Below, piece after piece: positions 1 through 6,324 of a DNA stretch of 17,043 bases (the first letter of the stretch is position 1; each line of letters starts with the position of its first letter). The stretch is from assembly GCA_964423545.1 (NCBI GenBank), contig CAYRFV010000105.1:1-17043 (forward strand), read 5' to 3'. The position numbers and the translations under genes were made by a program. The stretch is from JALOOE01 sp964423545. Its GTDB lineage: Bacteria; Chloroflexota; Anaerolineae; CG2-30-64-16. Below the pieces are notes generated by a model that was given only the letters and a program-made list of their open reading frames with translations, was not told the DNA's origin and searched no databases.

Positions 1-273
1 ACCCGGCCGGCCCACGGCCGCAGGTTTGCGAAGTCCGACCTGCGCCTCCGACAGTGTGAAGGCGCGCGGCGTGGGCACGCGCGGCAGCGCGTGCAGCATC
101 TCCACCGTCTGGCGCAGGCTGTCGAGCTCCTGCTGGCAGGCGGAGCAGCTTCCCAGGTGCGCCTCGACGCGGCGCCGCTCCTCCGGTCTCACCTGCCCGT
201 CCAGGTAGGCGGAGAGGAGCTCGGCATCGAGGTGCGCGTCCTGAGACGGACCAAAGGACAGTTTCATCTTCAT
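1..273 (-). CDS. Anti-sigma factor with zf-HC2 zinc finger (partial, C-terminus beyond window)
   Basis: The first 91 codons read in frame to the left edge without a stop, so the C-terminal part is missing. Residues 39-46 hold an H-x3-C-x2-C motif (H39, C43, C46), inside a short helical region rich in Glu and Arg. This is the hallmark of the zf-HC2/ZAS type of anti-sigma factor, which holds an ECF sigma factor inactive in the cytoplasm and is often anchored by a later membrane helix. The gene lies downstream of an ECF sigma factor on the same strand, the usual partner arrangement, with 126 bp between them that contain a palindromic repeat. The start was set at the ATG at 273; a second ATG at 267 is equally possible. 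No good Shine-Dalgarno is visible for either. The membrane segment and sensor domain cannot be judged. Confidence 0.8.
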   Translation of the reverse strand, partial: MKMKLSFGPSQDAHLDAELLSAYLDGQVRPEERRRVEAHLGSCSACQQELDSLRQTVEMLHALPRVPTPRAFTLSEAQVGLRKPAAVGRPG

Positions 274-285
274 AAATAACCGGCG

Positions 286-391
286 GAGCGATAGGTGGTA
301 AATTGGCAGGCTGGTAGATTGGTGGGTTGGAGACGCCCGAGCAAGTTCGCAGCATCCCTTTTCAATCTGCTAATCCGCCCACCTATCGCTC
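286..391. repeat. Intergenic palindromic element with 13-bp perfect arms and degenerate 8-bp tandem units
   Basis: The arms 286-298 (GAGCGATAGGTGG) and 379-391 are perfect reverse complements. Imperfect similarity continues inward: 301-314 resembles the complement of about 362-375. The left arm contains a degenerate 8-bp period (TTGGCAGG, CTGGTAGA, TTGGTGGG, TTGGAGAC) at 303-334. Units of the same kind (TTAGCAGA, TTGAAAAG) occur on the opposite strand in the right arm. The element fills nearly all the space between the sigma and anti-sigma genes and is less GC-rich than its surroundings. In mRNA it would form a long hairpin. It could be a MITE-like or other dispersed intergenic repeat, or an intercistronic control element. 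Confidence 0.7.
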
Positions 392-399
392 TTTCTGTG

Positions 400-1152
400 T
401 CATTGACGGTATTGGGAGGGCAAGAGTTCCCCCTGCAACAATAACAGCTCGCGCAACCGCGCACGCGCCCGGCTGAGACGGGATTTCACCGTGCCCAGTG
501 CAGTGTGGGTGGCGTCGGCGATCTCCTGGTAATCCAACCCCTCGATGTCCGATAGGATCAGGGTGGTCCGCTGGTCGGGCGGCAGCTTCTGGATCGCCGC
601 GTGGATGGCCCCAGCCAGCTCTTGCCGCACGACATACGCGTCCGGCCGTTCGGCCGGGTCGAGCCAGCGCACGTCGTGGTCTGCATCTTCGTCCTCCTCG
701 CTCTCCAGCGAGCTGGTTGGACGGCGCTTCTGGGCGCGCAGCGTGTCGTAGCAGGTGTTGGTGATGATGCGCAGCAGCCACGCCTTGAACGAGCCGCCGC
801 GATACTGGGTCAGTCGCTGAAATGCTTTGATGAAGCCATCTTGCGTCGCATCGGCTGCGCCGTCGGCATCGCCGACGATCCGATAGGCGACGTTGTAAGC
901 CAAGCCCTGGTAATGCAGGATGATCTGGTTGAAGGCAGGCAGATCGCCGCGTTGCGCGGCGGCAATGAGCGCCGGCTCGTCGTAGTCGGGCCGGCGCGAG
1001 GGGTTGGCGGACCCGCTGCCGCGTCCATTGACCGGCGCGCCCCAGCCGTCACCGGAGGCGCTTGCCGCCCAAAGGATGTGGGCGGCGCGCCGGATGAGCG
1101 CGCTGACACCGAATCGTAACCATTCAGGCCGCGCCTTTAGAGCAAGCGTCAT
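400..1152 (-). CDS. ECF-type RNA polymerase sigma-70 family sigma factor
   Basis: The 250-residue protein has sigma region 2 at about residues 70-142, including DATQDGFIKAF for core binding and the AWLLRIITNTCYD stretch for -10 recognition. A short acidic linker follows at about 149-160 (ESEEDEDADHD). Region 4 lies at about 180-235, with LPPDQRTTLIL, the GLDYQEIADAT helix and a GTVKSRLSRARARL recognition helix. This two-domain layout, without regions 1.1 or 3, defines ECF sigma factors, which redirect RNA polymerase to a small regulon. The next gene on the strand encodes a zf-HC2 anti-sigma factor, its likely regulator. The start at 1152 is the only in-frame ATG or GTG before region 2. It leaves about 57 extra N-terminal residues that are not typical of the family, so the true start is uncertain. 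Confidence 0.9.
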   Translation of the reverse strand: MTLALKARPEWLRFGVSALIRRAAHILWAASASGDGWGAPVNGRGSGSANPSRRPDYDEPALIAAAQRGDLPAFNQIILHYQGLAYNVAYRIVGDADGAADATQDGFIKAFQRLTQYRGGSFKAWLLRIITNTCYDTLRAQKRRPTSSLESEEDEDADHDVRWLDPAERPDAYVVRQELAGAIHAAIQKLPPDQRTTLILSDIEGLDYQEIADATHTALGTVKSRLSRARARLRELLLLQGELLPSQYRQ

Positions 1153-1183
1153 CAGTCCGCCGGGAGCCTGTGCCCGAATGAAC

Positions 1184-1212
1184 TTGACGGGCGATCCATT
1201 CTCAGGTATACT
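1184..1212 (+). promoter_or_regulatory. Sigma70-type promoter of the tRNA-Leu gene
   Basis: TTGACG at 1184-1189 and TATACT at 1207-1212 are separated by exactly 17 bp. Transcription would begin near 1218-1220, about 7-9 nt before the mature tRNA 5' end at 1227, which suits a tRNA promoter. It lies in the gap between the divergently oriented sigma factor gene and the tRNA. Confidence 0.75.
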
Positions 1213-1226
1213 CTTCCATCGTGCCA

Positions 1227-1311
1227 GCCGAAGTGGCGGAACGGTAGACGCGACGGTCTCAAAAACCGTTGGGAGGTTGCTCCCGTGTGGGTTCGATTCC
1301 CACCTTCGGCA
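1227..1311 (+). tRNA. tRNA-Leu (anticodon CAA)
   Basis: The 85-nt gene folds as a class II tRNA. The acceptor stem is GCCGAAG (1227-1233) with CTTCGGC (1304-1310) and discriminator A at 1311. The D arm is GCG/CGC. The anticodon stem ACGGT/ACCGT encloses the loop CTCAAAA, giving anticodon CAA, which reads UUG leucine codons. The long variable arm is built on GGGAG/CTCCC. The T arm is GTGGG-TTCGATT-CCCAC. The 3' CCA is not encoded, as the next bases are CTT, so it must be added after transcription. Confidence 0.95.
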
Positions 1312-1405
1312 CTTGCGGTCGGGTGCACCGGAAAGGCCAAAGCTGTGTCCTGGCCGGACTGCACCGGACCGGCTGCTTAGCAGGCCGCAACTTGGCGCCC
1401 GTTCA

Positions 1406-1437
1406 TTGATCGAACGGCATTATACAGCTTTTATGAA
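1406..1437 (+). promoter_or_regulatory. AT-rich promoter-like segment upstream of the lipoprotein gene
   Basis: Within GC-rich sequence, 1401-1440 is clearly AT-rich and holds TTGATC (1406-1411), TATACA (1421-1426) and TATGAA (1432-1437). None of the pairs has ideal spacing: 9 bp to TATACA and 20 bp to TATGAA. It is the most likely place for the promoter of the 1566-4852 gene pair, but exact boxes cannot be fixed. Confidence 0.3.
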
Positions 1438-1565
1438 TTACGACAAAGCGGGTGCCAGGCGCGCAGATGATCAGCCAAACGAGACCCCATCGGGGGCTAC
1501 ACCGCTCACGCAAGGCAGCCGAATCCTTACGAAGGGTGCAGACACCCCTGTCAGTTTGCCCACAA

Positions 1566-2924
1566 ATGATCGCTAGAGACATTCGCAGCCGGCCTGCCGA
1601 CGAAGCGAGTTTGCTTCGGCGCTGGCGTGACCTCGTTCCGATCCTGCTGTTGGTGGCATCGGTCGCGCTGATCCTGGCGGGATGCAGCGGGCGATCGACT
1701 TCGCGCGCCAAAATCTCCACGAGCGAGCGCGAGGCGATCATCCAGCAGGCAGCTCTCCAGTACGCCCGCGACGCCAACCTGTCCAGGGCAAAGGAGACGA
1801 TCGGCAAGCTGAATCTCGCCAATCCGGCGCAGATCGTCCTGGCGATGGCCGAACAAGCCATCGGCGCCGGAAAGCCGGCGGCGGAGACTTCCGCGCTGGC
1901 CCGGCTGGCCGAGGCGCTCGGCGCGCGCAGCCCCAAGCTCGTGGCTTACCTGACGCCGGCTGTCACGCCGTCTTCCCAGCCTCGACCGTCGAACACGGCG
2001 CTGCCGGCCATCCCGACCGCAGTCGTTCCGGCGGGGACGCCGTCCCCGTTGGCGACGCCGTCCCCGCCGGCGGTCGCGTCCGAGCCGCCTACTGCCGCAC
2101 CTACGGCCGCACCGACCGCCACCGTCGCGCCGACCGCCACGGCATCGCCCGCGCCCCAGAAGCCGCGCGTCGTGGCCGACTCGGTGGCCAATCTGCGCGG
2201 CGGGCCCGGCACCGGTTATCCCACCGTTGGCCAGATGACGCCGGGCAGAGAAGTCGATATCATCGGCCGCAACAGCAGCGGCGATTGGTGGCGGATCGCC
2301 TGGGATGGGGCGGGCCAGGCCTGGGTCGCGGGCCTGGTGGTGCGTGTGTTGGGGCCCATCGACACGGTCACTGTCCCCAAGGATATTCCCGCCTTGCCCA
2401 CCCGGCCGCCCGCGCCGCCCACGCCGCCGCCCGCGCCGACTGCGCCTCCCAAACCGGCGGTCGACTTTGTGATCAAGAGTTTTCGTCTGATTCCGTTGGG
2501 ACAGGACGCACAGCAGTGCAATGGCGGCAACCACAATATCTTCGTCCAGGTGCTCGACAAGAACGGCGCACCGCTGGATGGCGTCCGGGTGCGCGAAGGG
2601 TACCGCCAGCAGACCGCCGAAACCGCTCACGATGCGATCAAGGTGACGGGCGCCAAAGGTCCGGGCCGCATCGAATACGACATCTATCGCGGCGGAGGCG
2701 GTCAGGTCGACATCGTGGATGAAAGCGGCAAGCGCATCAGCGAGCTCTCGCGGGGCATGAGCGCCGATTGGCCCGATTTCGATCTGATCCTGGCCGCGGG
2801 CTACTGCAACTGCAAGCCGTATCCCGATGCAGCGGCCTGTCGCGCCGGGCTTGAGGGCAAAGAGTACACGCATTTTCCGATCGGGCACTATGCCTTTGAG
2901 GTGATTTTCCAGCGCACCTGGTAG
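1566..2924 (+). CDS. SH3b-domain lipoprotein with a novel C-terminal domain
   Basis: The 452-residue protein begins with a lipoprotein signal: an Arg-rich n-region, a hydrophobic core at residues 23-37 and the lipobox LAGC with Cys40. It is therefore predicted to be lipid-anchored on the outer face of the membrane. A helical region at about 48-130 is followed by a Pro/Ala/Thr-rich linker. A bacterial SH3 domain follows at about 200-262 (ANLRGGPGTGYPTVGQM, then GDWWRIAWDGAGQAWV), a fold often linked to cell-wall or peptide binding. A second Pro-rich linker leads to residues 298-452, a domain I do not recognise. It has NHNIFVQVLDKNG, GAPLDGV, AKGPGR and a final FEVIFQ strand, and it recurs at the end of the next protein. 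The start at 1566 places the signal peptide properly; an in-frame GTG at 1452 would add 38 residues of non-signal-like sequence. Neither has a clear Shine-Dalgarno. Confidence 0.8.
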   Translation: MIARDIRSRPADEASLLRRWRDLVPILLLVASVALILAGCSGRSTSRAKISTSEREAIIQQAALQYARDANLSRAKETIGKLNLANPAQIVLAMAEQAIGAGKPAAETSALARLAEALGARSPKLVAYLTPAVTPSSQPRPSNTALPAIPTAVVPAGTPSPLATPSPPAVASEPPTAAPTAAPTATVAPTATASPAPQKPRVVADSVANLRGGPGTGYPTVGQMTPGREVDIIGRNSSGDWWRIAWDGAGQAWVAGLVVRVLGPIDTVTVPKDIPALPTRPPAPPTPPPAPTAPPKPAVDFVIKSFRLIPLGQDAQQCNGGNHNIFVQVLDKNGAPLDGVRVREGYRQQTAETAHDAIKVTGAKGPGRIEYDIYRGGGGQVDIVDESGKRISELSRGMSADWPDFDLILAAGYCNCKPYPDAAACRAGLEGKEYTHFPIGHYAFEVIFQRTW

Positions 2925-2999
2925 AATTTGATGCGCGAGACGCTGCAGCGGACGGCAGAAGACACCGCAACGCGCCGCTGTCGCCTCTCGAAAAGGGAT

Positions 3000-3003
3000 G
3001 GAG
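3000..3003 (+). promoter_or_regulatory. Shine-Dalgarno GGAG that fixes the GTG start at 3011
   Basis: GGAG at 3000-3003 lies 7 nt before GTG 3011-3013. No in-frame ATG follows closely, and the reading from this GTG enters the cNMP domain at once. This supports the non-ATG start. Confidence 0.6.
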
Positions 3004-3010
3004 TTTCGTA

Positions 3011-4852
3011 GTGAAAGAATCCGCTCTGGCAAATACCGCCTTGTTTGCTGCTTTGACCGAGGCGCAGCGCAGCCTGATCGCCGAACGCATGGTCGCCGAG
3101 ACGCGGCGCTCCGGCGATCTGATCTGCGCCACCGGCAAGCCGGCGACTGCGATGTATCTGATCAGCTCCGGCTTGGCGCGGCTCATGACCGAGCAGTTTA
3201 CGGTGCTGGCCAACCTGGGGCCGGGCAGCCTCTTGGGCGAGGCTGATGTCCTGCTCGGCCGCGCGTTCACGGTCACTGCCGAAGCGGCCACTGACGTCAC
3301 CCTGTTGGCGTTGAGCGCCGCGGATCTGAATGAGATCATCGAGCAGCAGCCGGAGGTCGGCCGCCAACTGCGCATCATGGCGGGCGCGACCGAGGACATG
3401 GAGAAGGTGCGCCATCTGCGCCGCCTGAACCTGATGGCCGGCCTCGGCTCCGAACAGCTCCGCGATGTGGCGCAGTTTCTGCGGACGGAACGCTTTGTGG
3501 CCGGGCAGGGGATCTACTGCCGCGGCACCTTCGGCAGCGCGCTCTATCTGATCGACCAGGGCCAGGTGTCGGTGCAGCGGCCCGGCCAACCACAAACGAC
3601 AATCAGCGCCGGAGACATCTTCGGCCTGTCGGCGCTGCTGGAAGACGAGCCTCATACCAGCGATGTTGCCGCTTTGACCGACGTCACGGGCTGGTCGCTC
3701 GGCCGCTCCGACTTCGAGAAGCTTGCCCTGCGGTATCCCACTCTGGCGCTGAACCTGACCCGTCTCTTGAGCCAACGGCTGCGCCAGTCGAATGAGCGCG
3801 TCGCCACCGCTTCGACCGTGGCGGTCGCGACCGCTGCCGCGACCATGGCCGCACTGCCGCCGCGGGCTCCGGTCGTCCAATATGTAGCGCCAGCCCCTCC
3901 GCCGTCGGCCCCTGCGGCCGCTGCCACTGCGGCCGCTGTCTCCGGAGTGAGCAGCGCCACGGATCGCGCCTCCAGCTGGTTCAAAACCAGCTCCACCGGC
4001 GCTAAGGTGCGGCTGGCGGCCGTTGTGCTGCTGCTGGTCTGGTTGATCGGCGTCGCAGCGCCGGCGCTGATCATCAATCTGCTCTCCGGCGGCGCGCCGG
4101 CGCGGGCTCCTGCGCCAGCTCCCGCATCCACACCCGTTCAGAAGACCGGACGGGGCGCAGGCCGGTCGCTCCAGGAGCGCGTGATGCTGGTCGCCCTGGC
4201 TGCTGATCTGCCGGCCAAGACCACGCCGACCTATACGCCGTGGCCGACCGAGACGCCGATCCCGACGCCGACCTTCACGCCGACCGCGACGCCGACAAAC
4301 ACGCCGATCCCGACGCCGACCTTCACGCCGACCGCGACCCCGATCCCGCCGACGCCGACGCCGATTCCGCCGCCTCCACCCGTGGCAGTCCAGGCCGCGG
4401 CCCCTGCGGCGGCGGCTGCAGCGTCCGTCGCTGCGGCCGCGGCGGCGCCCAGGGAGCCGCCCAAGCCTGCGGCGCAGTTCACCCTCGTCGAAGCGCGGCG
4501 CCTGACCCCGTGCGAGAACCTGGGCAAGCATCACATCTTCATCAAGATCGTGGATGCCGGCGGCAATCCGATCGACGGCGTGACCCTGGTGCAGAGCCCG
4601 GCCGGGCAGCACGGCAACGTCATGGACAAGACCCTCAGCGGCACGAAGGGGCCGGGCCAGGCCGAGTTCACGATGTGGAAGGGCGGAACGTACGACGTCT
4701 ACGTTTCGGGCGACGGCGCCAACCCCGGCAACACGGAGATTGCCCGGCAGTTGACCTCGGGGCTGCCCGATGAAGCGCTTTGCCCCAGCTCCCCCGGCGG
4801 CAATACGCTGTTCCATAACTCGTTCAGCGTGATCTTTCGCAAGAATTTCTAG
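3011..4852 (+). CDS. Membrane protein: two cNMP-binding-like domains, TM helix, Pro/Thr stalk, novel C-terminal domain
   Basis: The 613-residue protein starts with two tandem cyclic-nucleotide-binding (Crp-like) beta-roll domains, at about 5-125 and 130-250. The first keeps a plausible phosphate-binding cassette: G76-E77 in LLGEADVL and R84 in GRAFTVTA. The second reads FGLSALL (204-210), with HTS at 215-217 where the Glu and Arg should be, so it probably does not bind a cyclic nucleotide. An Ala/Pro-rich stretch leads to one hydrophobic helix at about 335-356. A Pro/Thr-rich stalk follows (about 401-456, PTPTFTPTATP repeats). The C-terminal domain at about 487-613 has KHHIFIKIVDAGG, IDGV, GTKGPGQAEF and FSVIFR, matching the end of the preceding lipoprotein. 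There is no DNA-binding helix-turn-helix. The likely topology is N-inside, C-outside. The gap to the lipoprotein gene is 86 bp, so co-transcription is likely. Ligand and role are unknown. Confidence 0.8.
   Translation: MKESALANTALFAALTEAQRSLIAERMVAETRRSGDLICATGKPATAMYLISSGLARLMTEQFTVLANLGPGSLLGEADVLLGRAFTVTAEAATDVTLLALSAADLNEIIEQQPEVGRQLRIMAGATEDMEKVRHLRRLNLMAGLGSEQLRDVAQFLRTERFVAGQGIYCRGTFGSALYLIDQGQVSVQRPGQPQTTISAGDIFGLSALLEDEPHTSDVAALTDVTGWSLGRSDFEKLALRYPTLALNLTRLLSQRLRQSNERVATASTVAVATAAATMAALPPRAPVVQYVAPAPPPSAPAAAATAAAVSGVSSATDRASSWFKTSSTGAKVRLAAVVLLLVWLIGVAAPALIINLLSGGAPARAPAPAPASTPVQKTGRGAGRSLQERVMLVALAADLPAKTTPTYTPWPTETPIPTPTFTPTATPTNTPIPTPTFTPTATPIPPTPTPIPPPPPVAVQAAAPAAAAAASVAAAAAAPREPPKPAAQFTLVEARRLTPCENLGKHHIFIKIVDAGGNPIDGVTLVQSPAGQHGNVMDKTLSGTKGPGQAEFTMWKGGTYDVYVSGDGANPGNTEIARQLTSGLPDEALCPSSPGGNTLFHNSFSVIFRKNF
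4253..4338 (+). repeat. 48-bp tandem repeat coding the Pro/Thr stalk
   Basis: The 38 bases at 4253-4290 recur exactly at 4301-4338, a period of 48 bp (16 codons). They encode a TPIPTPTFTPTAT unit. The repeat lies inside the membrane protein gene and would allow the stalk length to change by replication slippage without loss of frame. Confidence 0.85.
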
Positions 4853-4878
4853 CTTCACGCTTTGACGCACGAGAAGCT

Positions 4879-4918
4879 GGCCTCTACCACGGATCGCTCT
4901 CGGTAGAGGCCTTCGTTT
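4879..4918 (+). terminator. Hairpin terminator after the cNMP/membrane protein gene
   Basis: GGCCTCTACC (4879-4888) pairs perfectly with GGTAGAGGCC (4902-4911) around a 13-nt loop. A short T-rich tail TTCGTTT follows. The T-run is interrupted, so efficiency may be moderate. It lies 26 bp after the stop at 4852 and ends 26 bp before the enolase Shine-Dalgarno. Confidence 0.7.
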
Positions 4919-4937
4919 GCTGACGCAGACTCATTTC

Positions 4938-4944
4938 AGGAGGG
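4938..4944 (+). promoter_or_regulatory. Strong Shine-Dalgarno AGGAGGG for enolase
   Basis: AGGAGGG at 4938-4944 sits 6 nt before GTG 4951. It is the strongest ribosome-binding site in the window and decides the GTG start. Confidence 0.8.
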
Positions 4945-4950
4945 TATCAC

Positions 4951-6234
4951 GTGTCTACGGAGATCACTCAAGTCTTCGGTCGGGAGATTCTGGATTCTCG
5001 TGGCAACCCCACCGTCGAGGTGGAGGTGTGGTTGGACTGCGATTCGATGGGACGCGCGGCGGTGCCGTCCGGCGCATCCACGGGCACGCATGAGGCGCTG
5101 GAGCTGCGCGACGGCGACAAGTCCCGCTACGGCGGGAAGGGCGTCCTGAAGGCGGTCGAGCACGTGAACGACGAGATCGCCGAAGTGCTGTTCGGGATGG
5201 ACGCGCTCGATCAGGCCGCCATCGACAAGGCGATGCTCGACCTCGACGGCACTCCGAACAAGAGCAAGCTCGGCGCGAATGCCATCCTGGGCGCCAGCAT
5301 GGCGGTCGCCCGCGCGGCCGCCGATGCCGTCGGCCTGCCGCTCTACCGCTACCTGGGCGGCGTGCCGGCCCACGTGCTGCCCGTGCCCCTCATGAACATC
5401 ATGAACGGCGGCGCGCACGCTAACTGGCAGGGCACTGACTTGCAGGAGTTCATGATCGCGCCGGTCGGCGCGCCCAGCTTCCGCGAGGCGCTGCGCTGGG
5501 GGTCCGAGACCTACCAGGCGCTCAAGAGCGTGCTCAAGAGCAGAGGCTATCCCACGGGCGTCGGCGACGAGGGCGGCTTCGCGCCGACCCTGAAGGCCAA
5601 CGTCGAGGCGATCGAGCTGATCCTCCAGGCGATCCAGAAGGCAGGCTACAAGCCGGGCGAGGAGATCGCCATTGCGCTCGACACCGCGTGCAGCGAGCTG
5701 TATGAGGACGGGCTCTACAACCTGCGCACCGAAGGCCGCAAGGTCACCTCCGAGCAGATGGTGCAGATGTACGCCGATTGGGCCGCCAGGTACCCGATCG
5801 TCTCGCTGGAGGACGGCCTGTCGGAAGACGACTGGGAGGGCTGGGCGCTGCTCAACCGGACCATCGGCGATCGGGTGCAGCTCGTCGGCGACGACCTGTT
5901 CGTCACCAACGTCGAGCGCCTGGCGCGCGGCATCGCCGAGAAGTCGGCCAACTCGATCTTGATCAAGCTGAACCAGATCGGCTCCCTCACGGAGACCGTC
6001 GCGGCAATCACGATGGCCTACAAGGCGGGCTGGACCGCCATCGTCTCGCATCGCTCCGGCGAAACCGGCGACACCTTCATCTCCGACCTGAGCGTGGCGA
6101 TGGGCACCGGCCAGATCAAGACCGGCGCGCCGGCCCGCTCGGAACGCGTCGAGAAATACAACCAGCTCATGCGCATCGAAGATGAGTTGGGTGAGGCCGC
6201 CGTGTACGCCGGACGGAAGGCGTTCAACCGCTGA
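4951..6234 (+). CDS. eno: Enolase (phosphopyruvate hydratase)
   Basis: Enolase is a cytoplasmic, Mg-dependent glycolytic enzyme that converts 2-phosphoglycerate to phosphoenolpyruvate. The 427 residues match the usual length. Both domains are present: the N-terminal part opens with the family motif GREILDSRGNPTVEVEV, and the rest is the TIM-barrel. Expected active-site residues are visible: E207 in GDEGGF, metal ligands D244 (ALDTACSE), E287 (SLEDGL) and D314 (GDDLF), K339 in LIKLNQIGS, H367 in SHRSGET and K390 in IKTGAP. The loop usually written GGxHADNNVDIQEF is here GGAHANWQGTDLQEF, one residue longer. The gene has a strong Shine-Dalgarno and a terminator on each side, so it is probably a single-gene unit. 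No other glycolysis genes are nearby. Confidence 0.97.
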   Translation: MSTEITQVFGREILDSRGNPTVEVEVWLDCDSMGRAAVPSGASTGTHEALELRDGDKSRYGGKGVLKAVEHVNDEIAEVLFGMDALDQAAIDKAMLDLDGTPNKSKLGANAILGASMAVARAAADAVGLPLYRYLGGVPAHVLPVPLMNIMNGGAHANWQGTDLQEFMIAPVGAPSFREALRWGSETYQALKSVLKSRGYPTGVGDEGGFAPTLKANVEAIELILQAIQKAGYKPGEEIAIALDTACSELYEDGLYNLRTEGRKVTSEQMVQMYADWAARYPIVSLEDGLSEDDWEGWALLNRTIGDRVQLVGDDLFVTNVERLARGIAEKSANSILIKLNQIGSLTETVAAITMAYKAGWTAIVSHRSGETGDTFISDLSVAMGTGQIKTGAPARSERVEKYNQLMRIEDELGEAAVYAGRKAFNR

Positions 6235-6267
6235 AGCCGGTCGGCTCAACGCTGGCGGCTCGTAGCT

Positions 6268-6310
6268 GACGACGGAGGAGCAGGGAAGCGCCTCCGTCGT
6301 CTCCTTTTCT
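6268..6310 (+). terminator. Rho-independent terminator after enolase
   Basis: A perfect 11-bp stem, GACGACGGAGG (6268-6278) with CCTCCGTCGTC (6291-6301), surrounds a 12-nt loop and is followed by TCCTTTTCT. This is a textbook intrinsic terminator 33 bp after the eno stop. Confidence 0.88.
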
Positions 6311-6324
6311 AGGATGGATGCGCG

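Noticed and set aside
1369..1388. Small hairpin (CGGCTGC/GCAGGCCG) after the tRNA gene
   Set aside because: It has a bulge and no T-run, so it is not good enough to call a terminator.
1452..1565. N-terminal extension of the lipoprotein from GTG 1452 or ATG 1467
   Set aside because: It would put about 60 polar residues before the signal-peptide core. The start at 1566 gives a normal lipoprotein signal.
1551..3032. Long minus-strand open frame opposite the SH3b lipoprotein gene
   Set aside because: Its Arg/Gly-rich composition and lack of motifs mark it as an antisense shadow; the plus strand carries a lipobox and an SH3b domain.
2888..4870. Long minus-strand open frame opposite the cNMP/membrane protein gene
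   Set aside because: It is Arg/Gly-rich and low in complexity with no recognisable domain. It is the antisense of a GC-rich gene whose plus-strand product has clear domains.
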